The notes under the pieces: model-generated
The model's input: the letters and a program-made list of their open reading frames with translations, nothing else
Databases searched by the model: none
What the model was told of the DNA's origin: nothing
Shown here: piece by piece, positions 1 through 9,068 of the stretch
Layout: each line of letters opens with the position of its first letter
How positions within the stretch are numbered: position 1 is the first letter of the stretch
NCBI RefSeq assembly: GCF_004798705.1
Contig: NZ_CP039290.1
Location: forward strand, 186,001-250,000
Reading direction: 5' to 3'
Length of the DNA: 64,000 nt
Source: Arthrobacter sp. PAMC25564
GTDB taxonomy: Bacteria > Actinomycetota > Actinomycetes > Actinomycetales > Micrococcaceae
Program-made: the position numbers and the translations under genes

Positions 1-15
1 CCCGGACGGACAGCC

Positions 16-396
16 ATGACGGCACCCCCGGACCTGCGCCGACAGCACGACGTCGAGCTCACCATCCGCCTGACAGAGGCTCCGGGAGCCCCCGAATACA
101 CCTTCCGGCTCGAGGCCACGGACGGCGCCGTGGCCGCCTCATCCACCCTGCCGGATCCCGCCGGGGCCTTGGCAGCCCTGCGCCAGCATGGCGAGGAGAT
201 CTTCTTCCCCAAACCGGGGCCACCGAAACTCTGCACGCAGCAGTATGGCGGTCCGCAGACTGCCGTCGTGACGGGTTGGTTCCTGGGCCGCGAAGTGCAC
301 AGCAGCTTCAGCCGCACCGATGGCTGCGAGATCTCCCGCTGGCGGGCCATGGCCCCGTTGCTGGGCGGGGTGTCCGGATCCAGCGGCGCGGTCTGA
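16..396 (+). CDS. SSI-like (subtilisin inhibitor family) protein, possibly 5' partial
   Basis: The C-terminal half resembles the Streptomyces subtilisin inhibitor fold: a cysteine at the start of the reactive-loop region (LCTQQYGG, residues 72-79), a strand pair with GWFLG, and a second cysteine in DGCEISRW. These two cysteines match the loop-holding disulfide of SSI; the second disulfide of the family is absent. By alignment the P1 position would be Gln rather than Met or Lys, so specificity is unclear. No signal peptide is visible from the ATG at 16, but the reading frame is open to the window edge, so a longer N-terminus is possible. It converges on a large secreted subtilase, with a shared hairpin between the stops. 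Family assignment is by eye; an inhibitor role is inference. Confidence 0.6.
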   Translation: MTAPPDLRRQHDVELTIRLTEAPGAPEYTFRLEATDGAVAASSTLPDPAGALAALRQHGEEIFFPKPGPPKLCTQQYGGPQTAVVTGWFLGREVHSSFSRTDGCEISRWRAMAPLLGGVSGSSGAV

Positions 397-402
397 GCGC
401 AG

Positions 403-446
403 AAACGGCAACGGCCGGCGGTGGATACCGCCGGCCGTTGCCGTTT
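403..446. terminator. Perfect 20-bp hairpin between convergent genes
   Basis: Arms at 403-422 and 427-446 are perfect reverse complements around the 4-base loop GGAT. The hairpin lies between the stop of the inhibitor-like gene (396) and the stop of the subtilase (465), so it probably ends transcription from both sides. There is only a short T-run after the stem. Confidence 0.7.
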
Positions 447-464
447 CCGAGGTGTGACGTCGGC

Positions 465-3400
465 CTAGATGGCGTTGTCCGGAGCCTTGCCATGATCCCC
501 GTTCTGGATCTTGGCCTTCTCCTTCTTCACCTTCTTACCCTTGTCCTTCTTGTCCTTCTTGTCCTTGCCGTCATGGTTGGCGTTGTCGCCCTCGTCACCG
601 GGTCCGTCGTTGCTGTCCTGGTCCTCCGACGTCGGCGGAACCACCACGACGCCTGCCGGGGTCACCAGGACGCTGACGAAGCTCGGATCACTTGCTCCGG
701 CAAACGTCACGCGGCCGAGGTAGGAGCCGGCAGCCAGCCCCTTCCAGTCCAGGGTGGCCTTGCCGGACTTGCCGTTGGCGAGCCGGAGCGGGTTCGGTGT
801 GAGCGTGGCATTGCCCATGTTTGCGCCCAGTACGGCCGCATCAACGGATGCCTTGGTGGCTCTGCCCTGCGGACTGGCAGACAAGTTCGCGTAGATCGTG
901 TACTCGCCCGGCGCGGGGTTCGGAATGGACACCGACTCGCTGGCGGACGTCGTCGCGGCGGTGAGCGGACCCTCGGGGGTCATCACATACAAGTCGAAGT
1001 CGGCATTCGGGTCGGAGGACAGGACCGAGAACTTCGCCAGCTGACGGTCGGCCGGAACCTGGACCGTCTTGACGAGGTTCGAGGCATCCGTGACGAAGTT
1101 AAGGGGTCCCGGGACGAGTGCCACGCCCGTGGAGTCCGCCTTGGAGAGGCCATCGAGGGCCATGGTGATGGGCGAGTCGGTACCGGAGAGGAGCCTGATG
1201 TCTCCGGAGCCGGTGCCGCCTTCGGAACTGAAGGCCACATCGCTGGCCGCCACGATGGACTGCGGACGGACCGCGACCGGCGAGGAAACCTTCTTGTTGG
1301 CGCCCTGCCAGGTCAATGCCCCCGTCGCGAACTGTCCCAGGGGTGCGCCCTGGTTCTCGAAGGAGACTTTGAACGTGCGCTTCTCACCGGCCGAGCTGAA
1401 GTTCAGCACGGCCGGGGTCACACTGACCTTCACGCCCGGAACATCCACCGTGGCCTTGTAGACCCCCGGGGTCAAGGCGGTCACCGTTCGGGTGACCTCG
1501 ATCTTTCCGGCCAGGTTGCCCAAGGCGAAGGATGGCACATTCATGTCGCGCGGCTTGGTGGTCCCGATCCCCGGGATACCCAGATCCATTCCGGTGCCTT
1601 GGATGAAGGCCAGGTAGTCGTCTGTGCCCGCGTCGTACACGAGGCCCGGATCCAGCACACGGGCCGGGTCCACCTGGCCCGCCCCGGTGGCGAAGACATC
1701 ACCATTCCTGGTCCCGTCGGCGTTCCTGACGTCGCCGGCGGTTGTCATCATGGCGGACTTCACCGCGGCCGGTGACCAGTTCGGGTTCTTGCCGAGGACC
1801 AGCGCGCCGAAGCCGGCAACGTGGGGTGATGCCATCGAGGTGCCGGAGAGGAAGCCGAAGTTGTCCCCGCCGGTGCCGATCGGTGAAACTCCGGCCAGGA
1901 CAGCAACGCCCGGAGCGGAAACGTCAGGCTTCAGCAGGTCGGATCCGGCGGCCAGCAGCGGCCCGCGGGAAGAGAATCCGGCGATCTGCGGCTGCGCCTC
2001 GAGGGCCAGGCCGGTGGTGTCCTTGTCGACCAGGGAAACCGTGATGGCCGGGTCGGCGGTGACCTTGGCCTTGATGGCCTCGGTGGCCGGGGGGTTCAGG
2101 TGGACAGTGGGGACGGAGTGTTTGTCCGTGTCCAGCGAGGAGTCGCTCAGGTTCACCAGGATCATGCCGACGCCGCCGCCGCGCTTGACCTCCGCGCTCT
2201 TGGCGACGCGGTCAAAGACGCCGCGGTCGCAGACCACGACCTTGCCGGCGGTTTTTGCCGCGTCAAGGGTGTCCGGGCCGCACAGCGCGGCATCCGGGTT
2301 CCCGGCCGCGGCAGCCGCGTTGGCGGCCAGCACGACTCCGGCGTTCGTAACCTGGCTGTTCATGATGCTGGCGCCGCGGTACTTGCTGCCGTCGGAGAAT
2401 TCAACGGTTCCCTGCAGCTCCTGCGAGAAACTGGTGGCCGCGACGGTGGTCAGCCACGGCGCGCCGTGGTTGACCGTGCCGGCCGCCGGACCGGAGTTGC
2501 CGGCCGAGACTGCCACGAAGATGCCGGCCGAGGCTGCGGACAGGAAGGCCAGCGAGACCGGATCGGTGGTCGTCGATGTCGCGCCGGAGATGGAGTAGTT
2601 CAGGACGTCCACGCCGTCCAGGATGGCCTGGTCGACGGCCTGGATCGCGGCGGAGGAGTAGCAGCCGCCCGAGTTGGGATCGTTGGCTTCCCAGCAGACC
2701 TTGTAGATGGAGAGCTTCGCGGCCGGGGCGATGCCGCTGGTCAGGCCGAAGCTGCGGCCGTCCACTTCTGCCTCGACATTGGCGTTTCCGGCGGCAGTGC
2801 TGGCCGTGTGCGTGCCGTGGCTGGCGACGTCGACCGGGGAGAGCAGTTCTTCCGGCGCACGGTCGGCGGCAGCGACGTAAGACTGGAATTCATTGGCGAA
2901 GTAGCGGGCGCTGAGGACCTTGGAGTTACAGGCAGTGCCGTCGAACCCCTCGCCGGCCTGGCAATCACCGGTGAAGGTGCCGCCGTCGGCCTTGAGCATT
3001 GAGATCTTGCCGTCAGCGGTGCGGTACGGCACCCCGACGACGGGGTCTCCGGTAAGGGGCTGGACCGGCGTACCGGCAAAGAAGGCGCTGGACGGGGTGT
3101 AGCCGGTGTCGATGACGCCGACGACGACGCCCTTGCCGCCCGCATCCTGGCCGCCGAACTTGGTGTTCCAGCTGCCGGTGGCGCCGCTGAGCTTGAGGAA
3201 ATCGGTGCTGGAATAGTCGGGCGCGTTTTCGGTATCCGGTGCAACGAGCAGGACGTCGGGGTCCTTGGCCAGCTTGATGGCCTGGTCTGCCGTCAGCTTG
3301 GCGCTGAAGCCGTTGATGGCCGCGGTGAACTGGTGCTGCATCCTGACGCGCTGCTGTCCGGCGACCTCGGACTGCTTCTTCTCGAGGTGGGCCTGGTACT

Positions 3401-3707
3401 TCTTCACCTCGGACTTGTTGGCGTCCAGCTTCCGGCCGGACTCCGGCTTGGTGGCCGGCAGGCCGTCCGTGCCGCCGTCATACGTGGCCGCCGGTTTTTC
3501 AGCCAGGACCACAATGTAGCGGCCGTCCTTATAGTTGCTCGGATCCAGATTCTTCTGCGCAACTCCGGCAACGGGCGATGCCTCCCGGGGTGCGGCGCTG
3601 GCGGGCGCGATGGCGGCTGTTGACAAGAGAACCGGCAAGCCCAGGGCCAGCGCCGCGGCCCTCCGGAGTCCCCCGTTTCGAAGGAAGCTCTTTCCTGGTG
3701 ATTTCAC
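465..3707 (-). CDS. Secreted S8 (subtilisin-like) serine peptidase, 1080 aa
   Basis: An exported subtilase preproprotein. Residues 1-38 form a signal peptide (basic start, hydrophobic core, ASA cleavage region). Residues about 62-157 look like the I9 propeptide. The catalytic triad is visible: Asp200 in VIDTG, His297 in SHGTH, Ser624 in SGTSMASPH, with oxyanion Asn404 in SAGNSGP. A protease-associated insert spans roughly 450-560. After the catalytic domain come an S8-type Fn3-like domain (about 712-818), a PPC-like beta domain with DFDLYVMTPEG (about 870-945), and an unusual tail: an Asp/Glu/Asn stretch followed by Lys-rich DKKDKKDK repeats to the C-terminus. There is no LPxTG sorting motif; the basic tail might hold the enzyme to the cell surface (inference). 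Start is GTG with AAAGG upstream. A strong leader hairpin precedes it. Confidence 0.93.
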   Translation of the reverse strand: MKSPGKSFLRNGGLRRAAALALGLPVLLSTAAIAPASAAPREASPVAGVAQKNLDPSNYKDGRYIVVLAEKPAATYDGGTDGLPATKPESGRKLDANKSEVKKYQAHLEKKQSEVAGQQRVRMQHQFTAAINGFSAKLTADQAIKLAKDPDVLLVAPDTENAPDYSSTDFLKLSGATGSWNTKFGGQDAGGKGVVVGVIDTGYTPSSAFFAGTPVQPLTGDPVVGVPYRTADGKISMLKADGGTFTGDCQAGEGFDGTACNSKVLSARYFANEFQSYVAAADRAPEELLSPVDVASHGTHTASTAAGNANVEAEVDGRSFGLTSGIAPAAKLSIYKVCWEANDPNSGGCYSSAAIQAVDQAILDGVDVLNYSISGATSTTTDPVSLAFLSAASAGIFVAVSAGNSGPAAGTVNHGAPWLTTVAATSFSQELQGTVEFSDGSKYRGASIMNSQVTNAGVVLAANAAAAAGNPDAALCGPDTLDAAKTAGKVVVCDRGVFDRVAKSAEVKRGGGVGMILVNLSDSSLDTDKHSVPTVHLNPPATEAIKAKVTADPAITVSLVDKDTTGLALEAQPQIAGFSSRGPLLAAGSDLLKPDVSAPGVAVLAGVSPIGTGGDNFGFLSGTSMASPHVAGFGALVLGKNPNWSPAAVKSAMMTTAGDVRNADGTRNGDVFATGAGQVDPARVLDPGLVYDAGTDDYLAFIQGTGMDLGIPGIGTTKPRDMNVPSFALGNLAGKIEVTRTVTALTPGVYKATVDVPGVKVSVTPAVLNFSSAGEKRTFKVSFENQGAPLGQFATGALTWQGANKKVSSPVAVRPQSIVAASDVAFSSEGGTGSGDIRLLSGTDSPITMALDGLSKADSTGVALVPGPLNFVTDASNLVKTVQVPADRQLAKFSVLSSDPNADFDLYVMTPEGPLTAATTSASESVSIPNPAPGEYTIYANLSASPQGRATKASVDAAVLGANMGNATLTPNPLRLANGKSGKATLDWKGLAAGSYLGRVTFAGASDPSFVSVLVTPAGVVVVPPTSEDQDSNDGPGDEGDNANHDGKDKKDKKDKGKKVKKEKAKIQNGDHGKAPDNAI

Positions 3708-4008
3708 GAGTGATTTGAACCTTTCGTACGGATCGGCCCCAGCGACCTTGCCGGGCTCAACAAGCTGACGGGGCCGCTCGAGCCCAAGCTCGTGCGACCC
3801 CGACGGAGACCAGCCGATTCATACAGTACAGACTGAGAGTGGTATATGACATGCAACACAAAAACTAATCAGAATTTGTCACGCAATTCGACACAGGGCC
3901 CTCCGGAGAGCCCTTTGGTTCCGCTCGTTAATGGCACACCAAGGCGGCGCCGTCGCAGCGGAGGGCAGCTTCCGGCGGGCGATGGGCGCGGTATCTACTG
4001 CGGGGTGC
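3708..4008. other. Intergenic region upstream of the subtilase
   Basis: This stretch holds the subtilase leader hairpin, an AT-richer segment at about 3805-3895 that probably contains the promoter (minus-strand TTGCAT followed by TACTGT is a weak candidate), and then sequence downstream of the minus-strand small membrane gene. No convincing gene is seen. Confidence 0.5.
3767..3804 (-). promoter_or_regulatory. Structured 5' leader hairpin of the subtilase gene
   Basis: Arms 3767-3783 and 3788-3804 pair at 14 of 17 positions plus one G-U around the loop TTGG (minus-strand RNA). The loop-side GGGCTC can alternatively pair with GAGCCC at about 3752-3757, giving two mutually exclusive folds 60-100 nt before the GTG start. 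I do not recognise a known riboswitch class. Confidence 0.45.
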
Positions 4009-4194
4009 CTACTGCCGCGGGGTCCTGACCACGTCGCTGATCCAGGCCCGCGTTTTCTCGTCCAGGGGCGCAGCCACATTGCTGTCCTTGACTGCACGGT
4101 CCGCCTTGATCTTCTGCACAACCATCCGGCCAAGTCCGGCAAATACGACGGCGGCGAGCACGGGCAACAGCACGGACTTCGGTTTCTCAGCCAT
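4009..4194 (-). CDS. Small single-pass membrane protein, function unknown
   Basis: A 61-residue protein with one N-terminal hydrophobic segment (residues 8-21, LLPVLAAVVFAGLG) followed by a basic and then acidic tail. A short lysine pair before the segment and a charged tail suggest an inner-membrane anchor with a cytoplasmic C-terminus, but topology is not certain. It reads as a typical conserved small actinobacterial protein with good codon use; I cannot assign a function. It is divergent from purS, so the two may share the intervening regulatory region. Confidence 0.65.
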   Translation of the reverse strand: MAEKPKSVLLPVLAAVVFAGLGRMVVQKIKADRAVKDSNVAAPLDEKTRAWISDVVRTPRQ

Positions 4195-4523
4195 GCGCTC
4201 ATCCTACTGACGGCGCACCTCCCGGACCATAGCCGCAGCCGTCTCTTCCGCTGGTGGCACCGGACAGCGCCCGGTTTTATGGCGGCTGCCGGGCCGGGGG
4301 CCACGCGTGCAGGCCAGTGCCCAAATTCACACTCACAGCGCGAATACGCCGGGGCGCACCGCGGCCGGTAGAATGGGCGTGCAAGCTCGCGGAGCGCACG
4401 TCCACTTTCTTTCATTGACCCCGCCTGTTGTTCACTGCGGTGATCACGACGGGGCCAGGAGCGGCGTGAGACGGCACGACTCCGCTGCGCCCTTACCCAA
4501 CGCTCACGCACAGGAGTTGCCGG
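4195..4523. promoter_or_regulatory. Divergent intergenic region, purSQL promoter region
   Basis: No gene is seen in these 329 bases. A TAGAAT hexamer at 4369-4374 is a fair -10 candidate for the purSQL operon, without a clear -35. Between it and purS lies a 140-nt leader with GC-rich inverted segments (CCCCG near 4420 with CGGGG near 4450). AGGAG ends 7-8 bases before the purS ATG. Confidence 0.35.
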
Positions 4524-4775
4524 ATGCCCCGGATCGTTGTCGATGTCATGCCCAAGCCCGAGATTCTGGACCCGCAGGGGAAGGCCATCGTGGGTGCACT
4601 CCCCCGGCTCGGCTTCACCGCCTTCAGCTCTGTCCGTCAGGGAAAGCGCTTTGAACTCACGGTCGACGGCGAGGTGACGGAGGAAATCCTGGCCCAGGCC
4701 CGGGACGCCGCGGAGACCCTGCTGTCCAACCCGGTGATCGAGGACGTCGTCAACGTCGAGGTCGTCGAGGCCTGA
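4524..4775 (+). CDS. purS: Phosphoribosylformylglycinamidine synthase subunit PurS
   Basis: PurS is the small structural subunit that bridges the glutaminase PurQ and the synthetase PurL in step four of purine synthesis (FGAR to FGAM). The 83-residue length and pattern ([11 protein letters not shown] start, DPQGKAI, GKRFEL, NPVIEDV) fit the family well. The ATG has AGGAG at a suitable distance. Only one base separates its stop from purQ, showing a translationally tight purS-purQ-purL operon. Confidence 0.95.
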   Translation: MPRIVVDVMPKPEILDPQGKAIVGALPRLGFTAFSSVRQGKRFELTVDGEVTEEILAQARDAAETLLSNPVIEDVVNVEVVEA

Positions 4776-4776
4776 G

Positions 4777-5547
4777 ATGACTGAACTCCCCCTGATCGGC
4801 GAGGCTGTTGCCGTCGCCGCGCACGCTCCTGGTGCTGGCAAGCTCGCCGGTGCGAAGATCGGCGTCGTCACCTTCCCCGGCACCCTGGATGACCGTGATG
4901 CCGCCCGTGCGATCCGCCTCGCCGGAGCCACCCCGGTGGCGCTGTGGCACGCCGACACCACCTTGGGCGACGTCGACGCCGTCGTGATTCCCGGCGGTTT
5001 CTCCTACGGTGACTACCTCCGCGCCGGCGCCATCGCCCGTTTCGCGCCGCTGATGTCCAAAATCATCGACGCCGCCAACTCGGACGCCAAACTTCCTGTG
5101 CTCGGCATCTGCAATGGCTTCCAGATCCTCACGGAATCGCACCTGTTGCCGGGCTCGATGATCAAAAACGACCACCTCAAGTTCATGTGCCGCGACCAGG
5201 TCCTCCGGGTGGAAAACAACGCCACCGACTGGACCCGGGACTACGCCGTCGGCCAGGAAATCACCGTCCCGCTGAAGAACCAGGACGGCCAGTACATCGC
5301 GGATGAGAAGACGCTGGACGCCCTCGAGGCTGAAGGACGCGTGGTGTTCCGCTACGTCGGGTTCAACCCCAACGGCTCCCGCCGCGACATCGCCGGCATC
5401 TCCAACGCGGCCGGCAACATCGTGGGGCTCATGCCGCACCCCGAGCACGCGGTGGAGGCCGGTTTCGGCCCCGAGAACGGCCCCGGCACCGAGGGCCTCG
5501 GTTTCTTCACCTCTGTCCTGAACAAAATCGTGGGAGACAACAAATGA
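4777..5547 (+). CDS. purQ: FGAM synthase glutaminase subunit PurQ
   Basis: A class I glutamine amidotransferase that supplies ammonia to PurL. The nucleophile is Cys112 in LGICNGFQ; the His-Glu pair is His221/Glu223 in MPHPEHA. The 256-residue protein carries about 25 extra N-terminal residues before the usual [12 protein letters not shown] start; whether the annotated ATG or a later codon is used cannot be settled, though the ATG lies one base after the purS stop. Its 3' end overlaps purL by ATGA. Confidence 0.96.
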   Translation: MTELPLIGEAVAVAAHAPGAGKLAGAKIGVVTFPGTLDDRDAARAIRLAGATPVALWHADTTLGDVDAVVIPGGFSYGDYLRAGAIARFAPLMSKIIDAANSDAKLPVLGICNGFQILTESHLLPGSMIKNDHLKFMCRDQVLRVENNATDWTRDYAVGQEITVPLKNQDGQYIADEKTLDALEAEGRVVFRYVGFNPNGSRRDIAGISNAAGNIVGLMPHPEHAVEAGFGPENGPGTEGLGFFTSVLNKIVGDNK

Positions 5548-7940
5548 CGGAGACCTCGCGCCCCATCGGCACCCTAACCTCGCAAGCTCGGCCCGGGAAC
5601 CCTGCCGGCGTGGACCCAGGCCCCGCGGGCGGAAACGTCACCGCGGCCAAGAAGTTCAACATCGACACCGTTGAAAACGCCGCCAAGACCCCCGACGTCG
5701 AACTGCCTTGGGCCGAGCTGGGCCTGAAGCAGAACGAGTTCGACGAGGTCGTCAAGGTCCTGGGCCGCCGCCCGACCGGCGCCGAACTCGCCATGTACTC
5801 CGTGATGTGGAGCGAGCACTGCTCCTACAAGTCCTCCAAGAACCACCTGCGCCAGTTCGGCGAAAAGGTGACCGAGGAGATGAAGAAGGACATGCTCGTG
5901 GGGATCGGCGAAAACGCCGGCGTTACGAACCTGGGCGACGGCTGGGCCGTGACGTTCAAGATCGAGTCCCACAACTCGCCGTCGTTCGTGGAGCCCTACC
6001 AGGGCGCGGCCACCGGCATCGGCGGCATTGTCCGCGACATCATCTCGATGGGTGCCCGCCCGGTCGCCGTGATGGATCCGCTGCGTTTCGGCGCCATCGA
6101 CCACCCGGACACGGCCCGCGTCATGCACGGCGCCGTGGCCGGCATCGGCGGCTACGGAAACTCCCTGGGCCTGCCCAACATCGGCGGCGAAATGGTCTTC
6201 GACTCCGTGTACCAGGGCAACCCGCTGGTCAACGCGCTGGCCGTCGGCGTCATGCGCCACGAGGACATCCGGCTCGCCAACGCCTCCGGCAAGGGCAACA
6301 AGGTGGTGCTCTTCGGCGCCCGGACCGGCGGCGACGGGATCGGCGGCGCCTCGGTGCTGGCCTCGGAGTCCTTCGACGACACCAAGCCGTCCAAGCGCCC
6401 CGCCGTCCAGGTGGGCGATCCCTTCGCCGAGAAGGTCCTGATCGAGTGCTGCCTGGAGCTGTTCAAGGGTTCACTGGTCGAGGGCATCCAGGACCTGGGC
6501 GCCGCGGGCATTTCCTGCGCCACCTCCGAGCTCGCCTCCAATGGCGACGGCGGCATGGAAGTTGAACTGACCTCCGTCCTGCTGCGGGACCCCACCCTGA
6601 CCCCGGGCGAAATCCTGATGTCCGAGTCGCAGGAACGCATGATGGCCGTGGTCACCCCGGAGAACATCGCCGCATTTGAAGCCGTGATGGACAAGTGGGC
6701 TGTCGAGTACTCCTGGCTGGGCGAGGTGACCGACACCGGCCGCCTGATCATCACGTGGGAAGGCGAAGTCATCGTCGACGTCGACCCGCGCACCGTGGCC
6801 CACGATGGTCCGGTCTACGACCGCCCCTATGCCCGCCCCGAATGGCAGGACGCGGTCCAGGCCGACTCCTTCACCGGCTCCGTCCAGGATGCGGGTCGCC
6901 CCTCGGCGCCCGCGGAACTGGCCGCCGCCATTACCGAACTAGTTGCCTCGCCGAATATGTGCGACAAGTCCTGGATCACCAAGCAGTACGACCGCTACGT
7001 CGGCGGCAACACCGCGATGGCGTTCCCGGACGACGCGGGCGTGGTCCGGGTGGACGAGGAAACCGGTCTGGGCGTAGCCTTGGCCACCGACGCCAACGGC
7101 CGCTACACCTACCTCGATCCGTACCACGGCGCGCAGCTGGCACTGGCCGAGGCCTACCGGAACGTCGCCACTTCCGGCGCCGTGCCGATGGCCGTCAGCG
7201 ACTGCCTGAACTTCGGCTCTCCCGAGGACCCCGCCGTCATGTGGCAGCTGGCCGAGGCCATCCGCGGCCTGTCCGACGCCTGCATGGTGCTGGGCATCCC
7301 GGTCACCGGCGGCAACGTGTCGCTGTACAACCAGACCGGCACCGTCCCCATCCACCCCTCCCCCGTGGTGGCCGTGCTGGGCAAGTTCGACGACGTCGCC
7401 CGCCGCACGCCGTCAGGCTGGCGCGAGGACGGCCAGGCCATCTATCTGCTGGGCACGACAGCGGCAGAACTGGACGGTTCGGAATGGTCCAACATGCGCG
7501 GACACCTCGGCGGGCTGCCGCCCAAGGTCGACCTCGCGGCCGAACGGGCGCTGGGTGAAATCCTGATCAATGCGTCCCGGGACGGCATGGTGGACTCCGC
7601 GCACGACCTCTCCGAAGGCGGCCTAGCGGCAGCCCTCGTGGAGTCCTCGCTGCGCTACGGCGTCGGCGCCCGGATCGCGCTCCAGGATGTCCTGGACCGC
7701 GACGGGGTGGACCTGTTCACGGCGCTGTTCTCCGAATCCCAGGGCCGCGCCATTGTAGGCGTCCCCCGCTCGGAGGAGATCCGCTTCAAGGACATGTGCA
7801 CGGCCCGCGGCTTCGCGCACGTCCGGATCGGCGTGGTCGACGCTGAGGGCGGCAAGCTGGAGATCAACGGCGTCGAGACCATGAACCTTGACGCGCTCCG
7901 CGAAGCCCACGAGGCGACCCTGCCGAAGTACTTCGGCTAA
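5544..7940 (+). CDS. purL: FGAM synthase subunit PurL with in-frame repeat insert
   Basis: The ATP-dependent synthetase subunit of the PurS/PurQ/PurL complex, converting FGAR to FGAM. The 798-residue small-type PurL has the expected [12 protein letters not shown], the ESHNSPS loop, [14 protein letters not shown] and the C-terminal [10 protein letters not shown] region. It starts inside the purQ stop (ATGA), so translation is coupled. Residues 13-25 ([13 protein letters not shown]) are encoded by a 41-base element found again inside acs; this explains part of a roughly 40-residue N-terminal extension ahead of the conserved NIDTVENA region. The gene ends 72 bases from a convergent gene with a palindrome between. 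Confidence 0.97.
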   Translation: MTETSRPIGTLTSQARPGNPAGVDPGPAGGNVTAAKKFNIDTVENAAKTPDVELPWAELGLKQNEFDEVVKVLGRRPTGAELAMYSVMWSEHCSYKSSKNHLRQFGEKVTEEMKKDMLVGIGENAGVTNLGDGWAVTFKIESHNSPSFVEPYQGAATGIGGIVRDIISMGARPVAVMDPLRFGAIDHPDTARVMHGAVAGIGGYGNSLGLPNIGGEMVFDSVYQGNPLVNALAVGVMRHEDIRLANASGKGNKVVLFGARTGGDGIGGASVLASESFDDTKPSKRPAVQVGDPFAEKVLIECCLELFKGSLVEGIQDLGAAGISCATSELASNGDGGMEVELTSVLLRDPTLTPGEILMSESQERMMAVVTPENIAAFEAVMDKWAVEYSWLGEVTDTGRLIITWEGEVIVDVDPRTVAHDGPVYDRPYARPEWQDAVQADSFTGSVQDAGRPSAPAELAAAITELVASPNMCDKSWITKQYDRYVGGNTAMAFPDDAGVVRVDEETGLGVALATDANGRYTYLDPYHGAQLALAEAYRNVATSGAVPMAVSDCLNFGSPEDPAVMWQLAEAIRGLSDACMVLGIPVTGGNVSLYNQTGTVPIHPSPVVAVLGKFDDVARRTPSGWREDGQAIYLLGTTAAELDGSEWSNMRGHLGGLPPKVDLAAERALGEILINASRDGMVDSAHDLSEGGLAAALVESSLRYGVGARIALQDVLDRDGVDLFTALFSESQGRAIVGVPRSEEIRFKDMCTARGFAHVRIGVVDAEGGKLEINGVETMNLDALREAHEATLPKYFG
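5578..5618 (+). repeat. In-frame intragenic repeat, copy 1 (in purL)
   Basis: A 41-base element matching 37 of 41 positions of 14827-14867 in acs. Read in the purL frame it gives [13 protein letters not shown]. The centre contains GGGAACCC. The two host genes are unrelated, yet the element sits in the same reading phase in both. Confidence 0.85.
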
Positions 7941-7951
7941 CCCACCTCCAT

Positions 7952-8007
7952 CGATTGCTCCGCAGCTGCCCTTTTGAACCCTCAGAACGGCAGTTACGGA
8001 GCAATCG
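7952..8007. repeat. Palindromic intergenic element, copy A
   Basis: Arms 7952-7970 and 7989-8007 pair over 19 bases (17 Watson-Crick plus two wobble). It lies between the convergent purL and DUF559 gene stops and likely works as a two-way terminator. Arms and centre resemble the elements at 9011-9062 and 9382-9429. Confidence 0.75.
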
Positions 8008-8011
8008 TTCG

Positions 8012-8953
8012 TTAACGGCCCGGACGCCAGCCGGCCTGGACAAGCGCGGTCCGGATCTTGGCCACTGCGGCCCTGGCATCACCATGCATGTGGCGCTTGG
8101 AGATCCGGACCTCTGTCCAGCCGACGGCCGTGTACCGCTCGGAGCGGGCGATGTCCCGGACGATCTGCCCCTCGCCACTGTGGTGCGCCCCCTCGTACTC
8201 GATGCCGATTTTGTATTTCCGGTAGGAGAGATCCGGCTCATGGTGCCGTGCGCCTTCCGCATCGATGATGGGGACGTTCAGTTCCGGTTCCGGCAGGCCG
8301 GCCCGCACCATGGCAAGCCGCAGCAATGATTCCTGCGGCGAATCGGAGCCCACCCGGATCAACTTGATGGCCTCTTTGGCCCTCCGTAGGCCGCGCTTAC
8401 CCTTATGCCGGTCGATCATCCGCTGCAGATCCGCGAGGCTGCAGAGCGGCATATCCCGGCCCTCAAATTCCGCTCGGGGCACCCTGACGCAACTGTCGCC
8501 GGCAACCACGAGTCCGTCCAGAGTCAGCATTTCGGCAAGATCCAGCCAAGTCCGCTCAGGAGTGGTGATGGGAATCCCGTCCAGAATCGTGATCTCATCC
8601 TCATAGAGCTTCATGCGGTGGACGACGATGTGCGGCCGGTTGAGGTGGGCCTCCCCCTCCGGGCGAATGATGTGATACATCTCGGTGGCCTCCTTCTGCT
8701 GTCGCCCCGGCAGCCCCAACAGGCCCAAGGCGGTGAGGTGGGATGCGGTGCATCGCTCATTGACCTCAAGGAAAGGCCGCACTCGCACGCTCAAGGGGAG
8801 CTCCGCCGTCGGGCCCAGGGAACGAATTCCCTTGCCCATCGCCCTCAGCGAGCCGTGACGCAATCGCTTGGGCGACACGCCAGCCAACGTCGCTTCGGCG
8901 ACGGTGAAGGGGCGGTCCTGGAAGTCCTCCGGCAACGGCTGCGCGGTTTTCAT
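8012..8953 (-). CDS. DUF559-type nuclease-like protein with N-terminal winged-helix-like region
   Basis: A 313-residue protein of a family common in actinobacteria. The N-terminus (FTVAEATLAGVSPKRLRHG) looks like the winged-helix region seen in AbiEi-like proteins; the middle (ITTPERTWLDLAEML) matches the conserved linker; the C-terminus carries a PD-(D/E)xK-like DUF559 core, with EPDLSYRKYKIGIEYEG giving the acidic residues. The reading frame continues upstream to 9061, but that part is a translation of the palindromic repeat, so the ATG at 8953 (MKTAQPLPED) is chosen. No toxin partner adjoins it. The biological role is unknown. Confidence 0.75.
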   Translation of the reverse strand: MKTAQPLPEDFQDRPFTVAEATLAGVSPKRLRHGSLRAMGKGIRSLGPTAELPLSVRVRPFLEVNERCTASHLTALGLLGLPGRQQKEATEMYHIIRPEGEAHLNRPHIVVHRMKLYEDEITILDGIPITTPERTWLDLAEMLTLDGLVVAGDSCVRVPRAEFEGRDMPLCSLADLQRMIDRHKGKRGLRRAKEAIKLIRVGSDSPQESLLRLAMVRAGLPEPELNVPIIDAEGARHHEPDLSYRKYKIGIEYEGAHHSGEGQIVRDIARSERYTAVGWTEVRISKRHMHGDARAAVAKIRTALVQAGWRPGR

Positions 8954-9010
8954 GGCTTCATAAGACCAGATCGGTGACGAGTCCGCAGAAGTTATCCACA
9001 ATCCCGGTCC

Positions 9011-9062
9011 ATTGCTCCAGGCCTGCCCTTCTGGGCACTCAAAAGGGCCGTTGTGGAGCAAT
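9011..9062. repeat. Palindromic intergenic element, copy B
   Basis: Outer arms ATTGCTCCA at 9011-9019 and its complement at 9054-9062 pair perfectly, followed by a mismatched block and an inner CCCTT/AAGGG pair around CTGGGCACTCA. Same family as 7952-8007 and 9382-9429. It lies between the DUF503 stop and the DUF559 gene start, both on the minus strand. Confidence 0.7.
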
Positions 9063-9068
9063 CGATGG

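Noticed and set aside
276-1775. Long plus-strand frame opposite the subtilase
   Set aside because: It is antisense to a complete protease with catalytic motifs; its product has no domain and reflects GC-rich third positions.
3720-3810. c-di-AMP (ydaO) riboswitch before the subtilase
   Set aside because: Position and target type would fit, but I cannot find the conserved ydaO core sequences.
3879-4961. 360-codon minus-strand frame across the purS region
   Set aside because: It covers purS, part of purQ and the intergenic region, and shows no motif; the overlapping plus-strand genes are certain.
5578-5618. Start of purL downstream of the repeat
   Set aside because: The upstream ATG overlaps the purQ stop in the standard ATGA way and the frame is open through the repeat; a later start cannot be excluded but has no better signal.
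8012-8953. AbiEi-type antitoxin of a toxin-antitoxin or abortive infection pair
   Set aside because: Only the N-terminal fold is similar; the C-terminus is DUF559 and no nucleotidyltransferase toxin gene adjoins it.
8954-9061. N-terminal extension of the DUF559 protein
   Set aside because: These codons translate the palindromic repeat copy B; the conserved protein begins at 8953.
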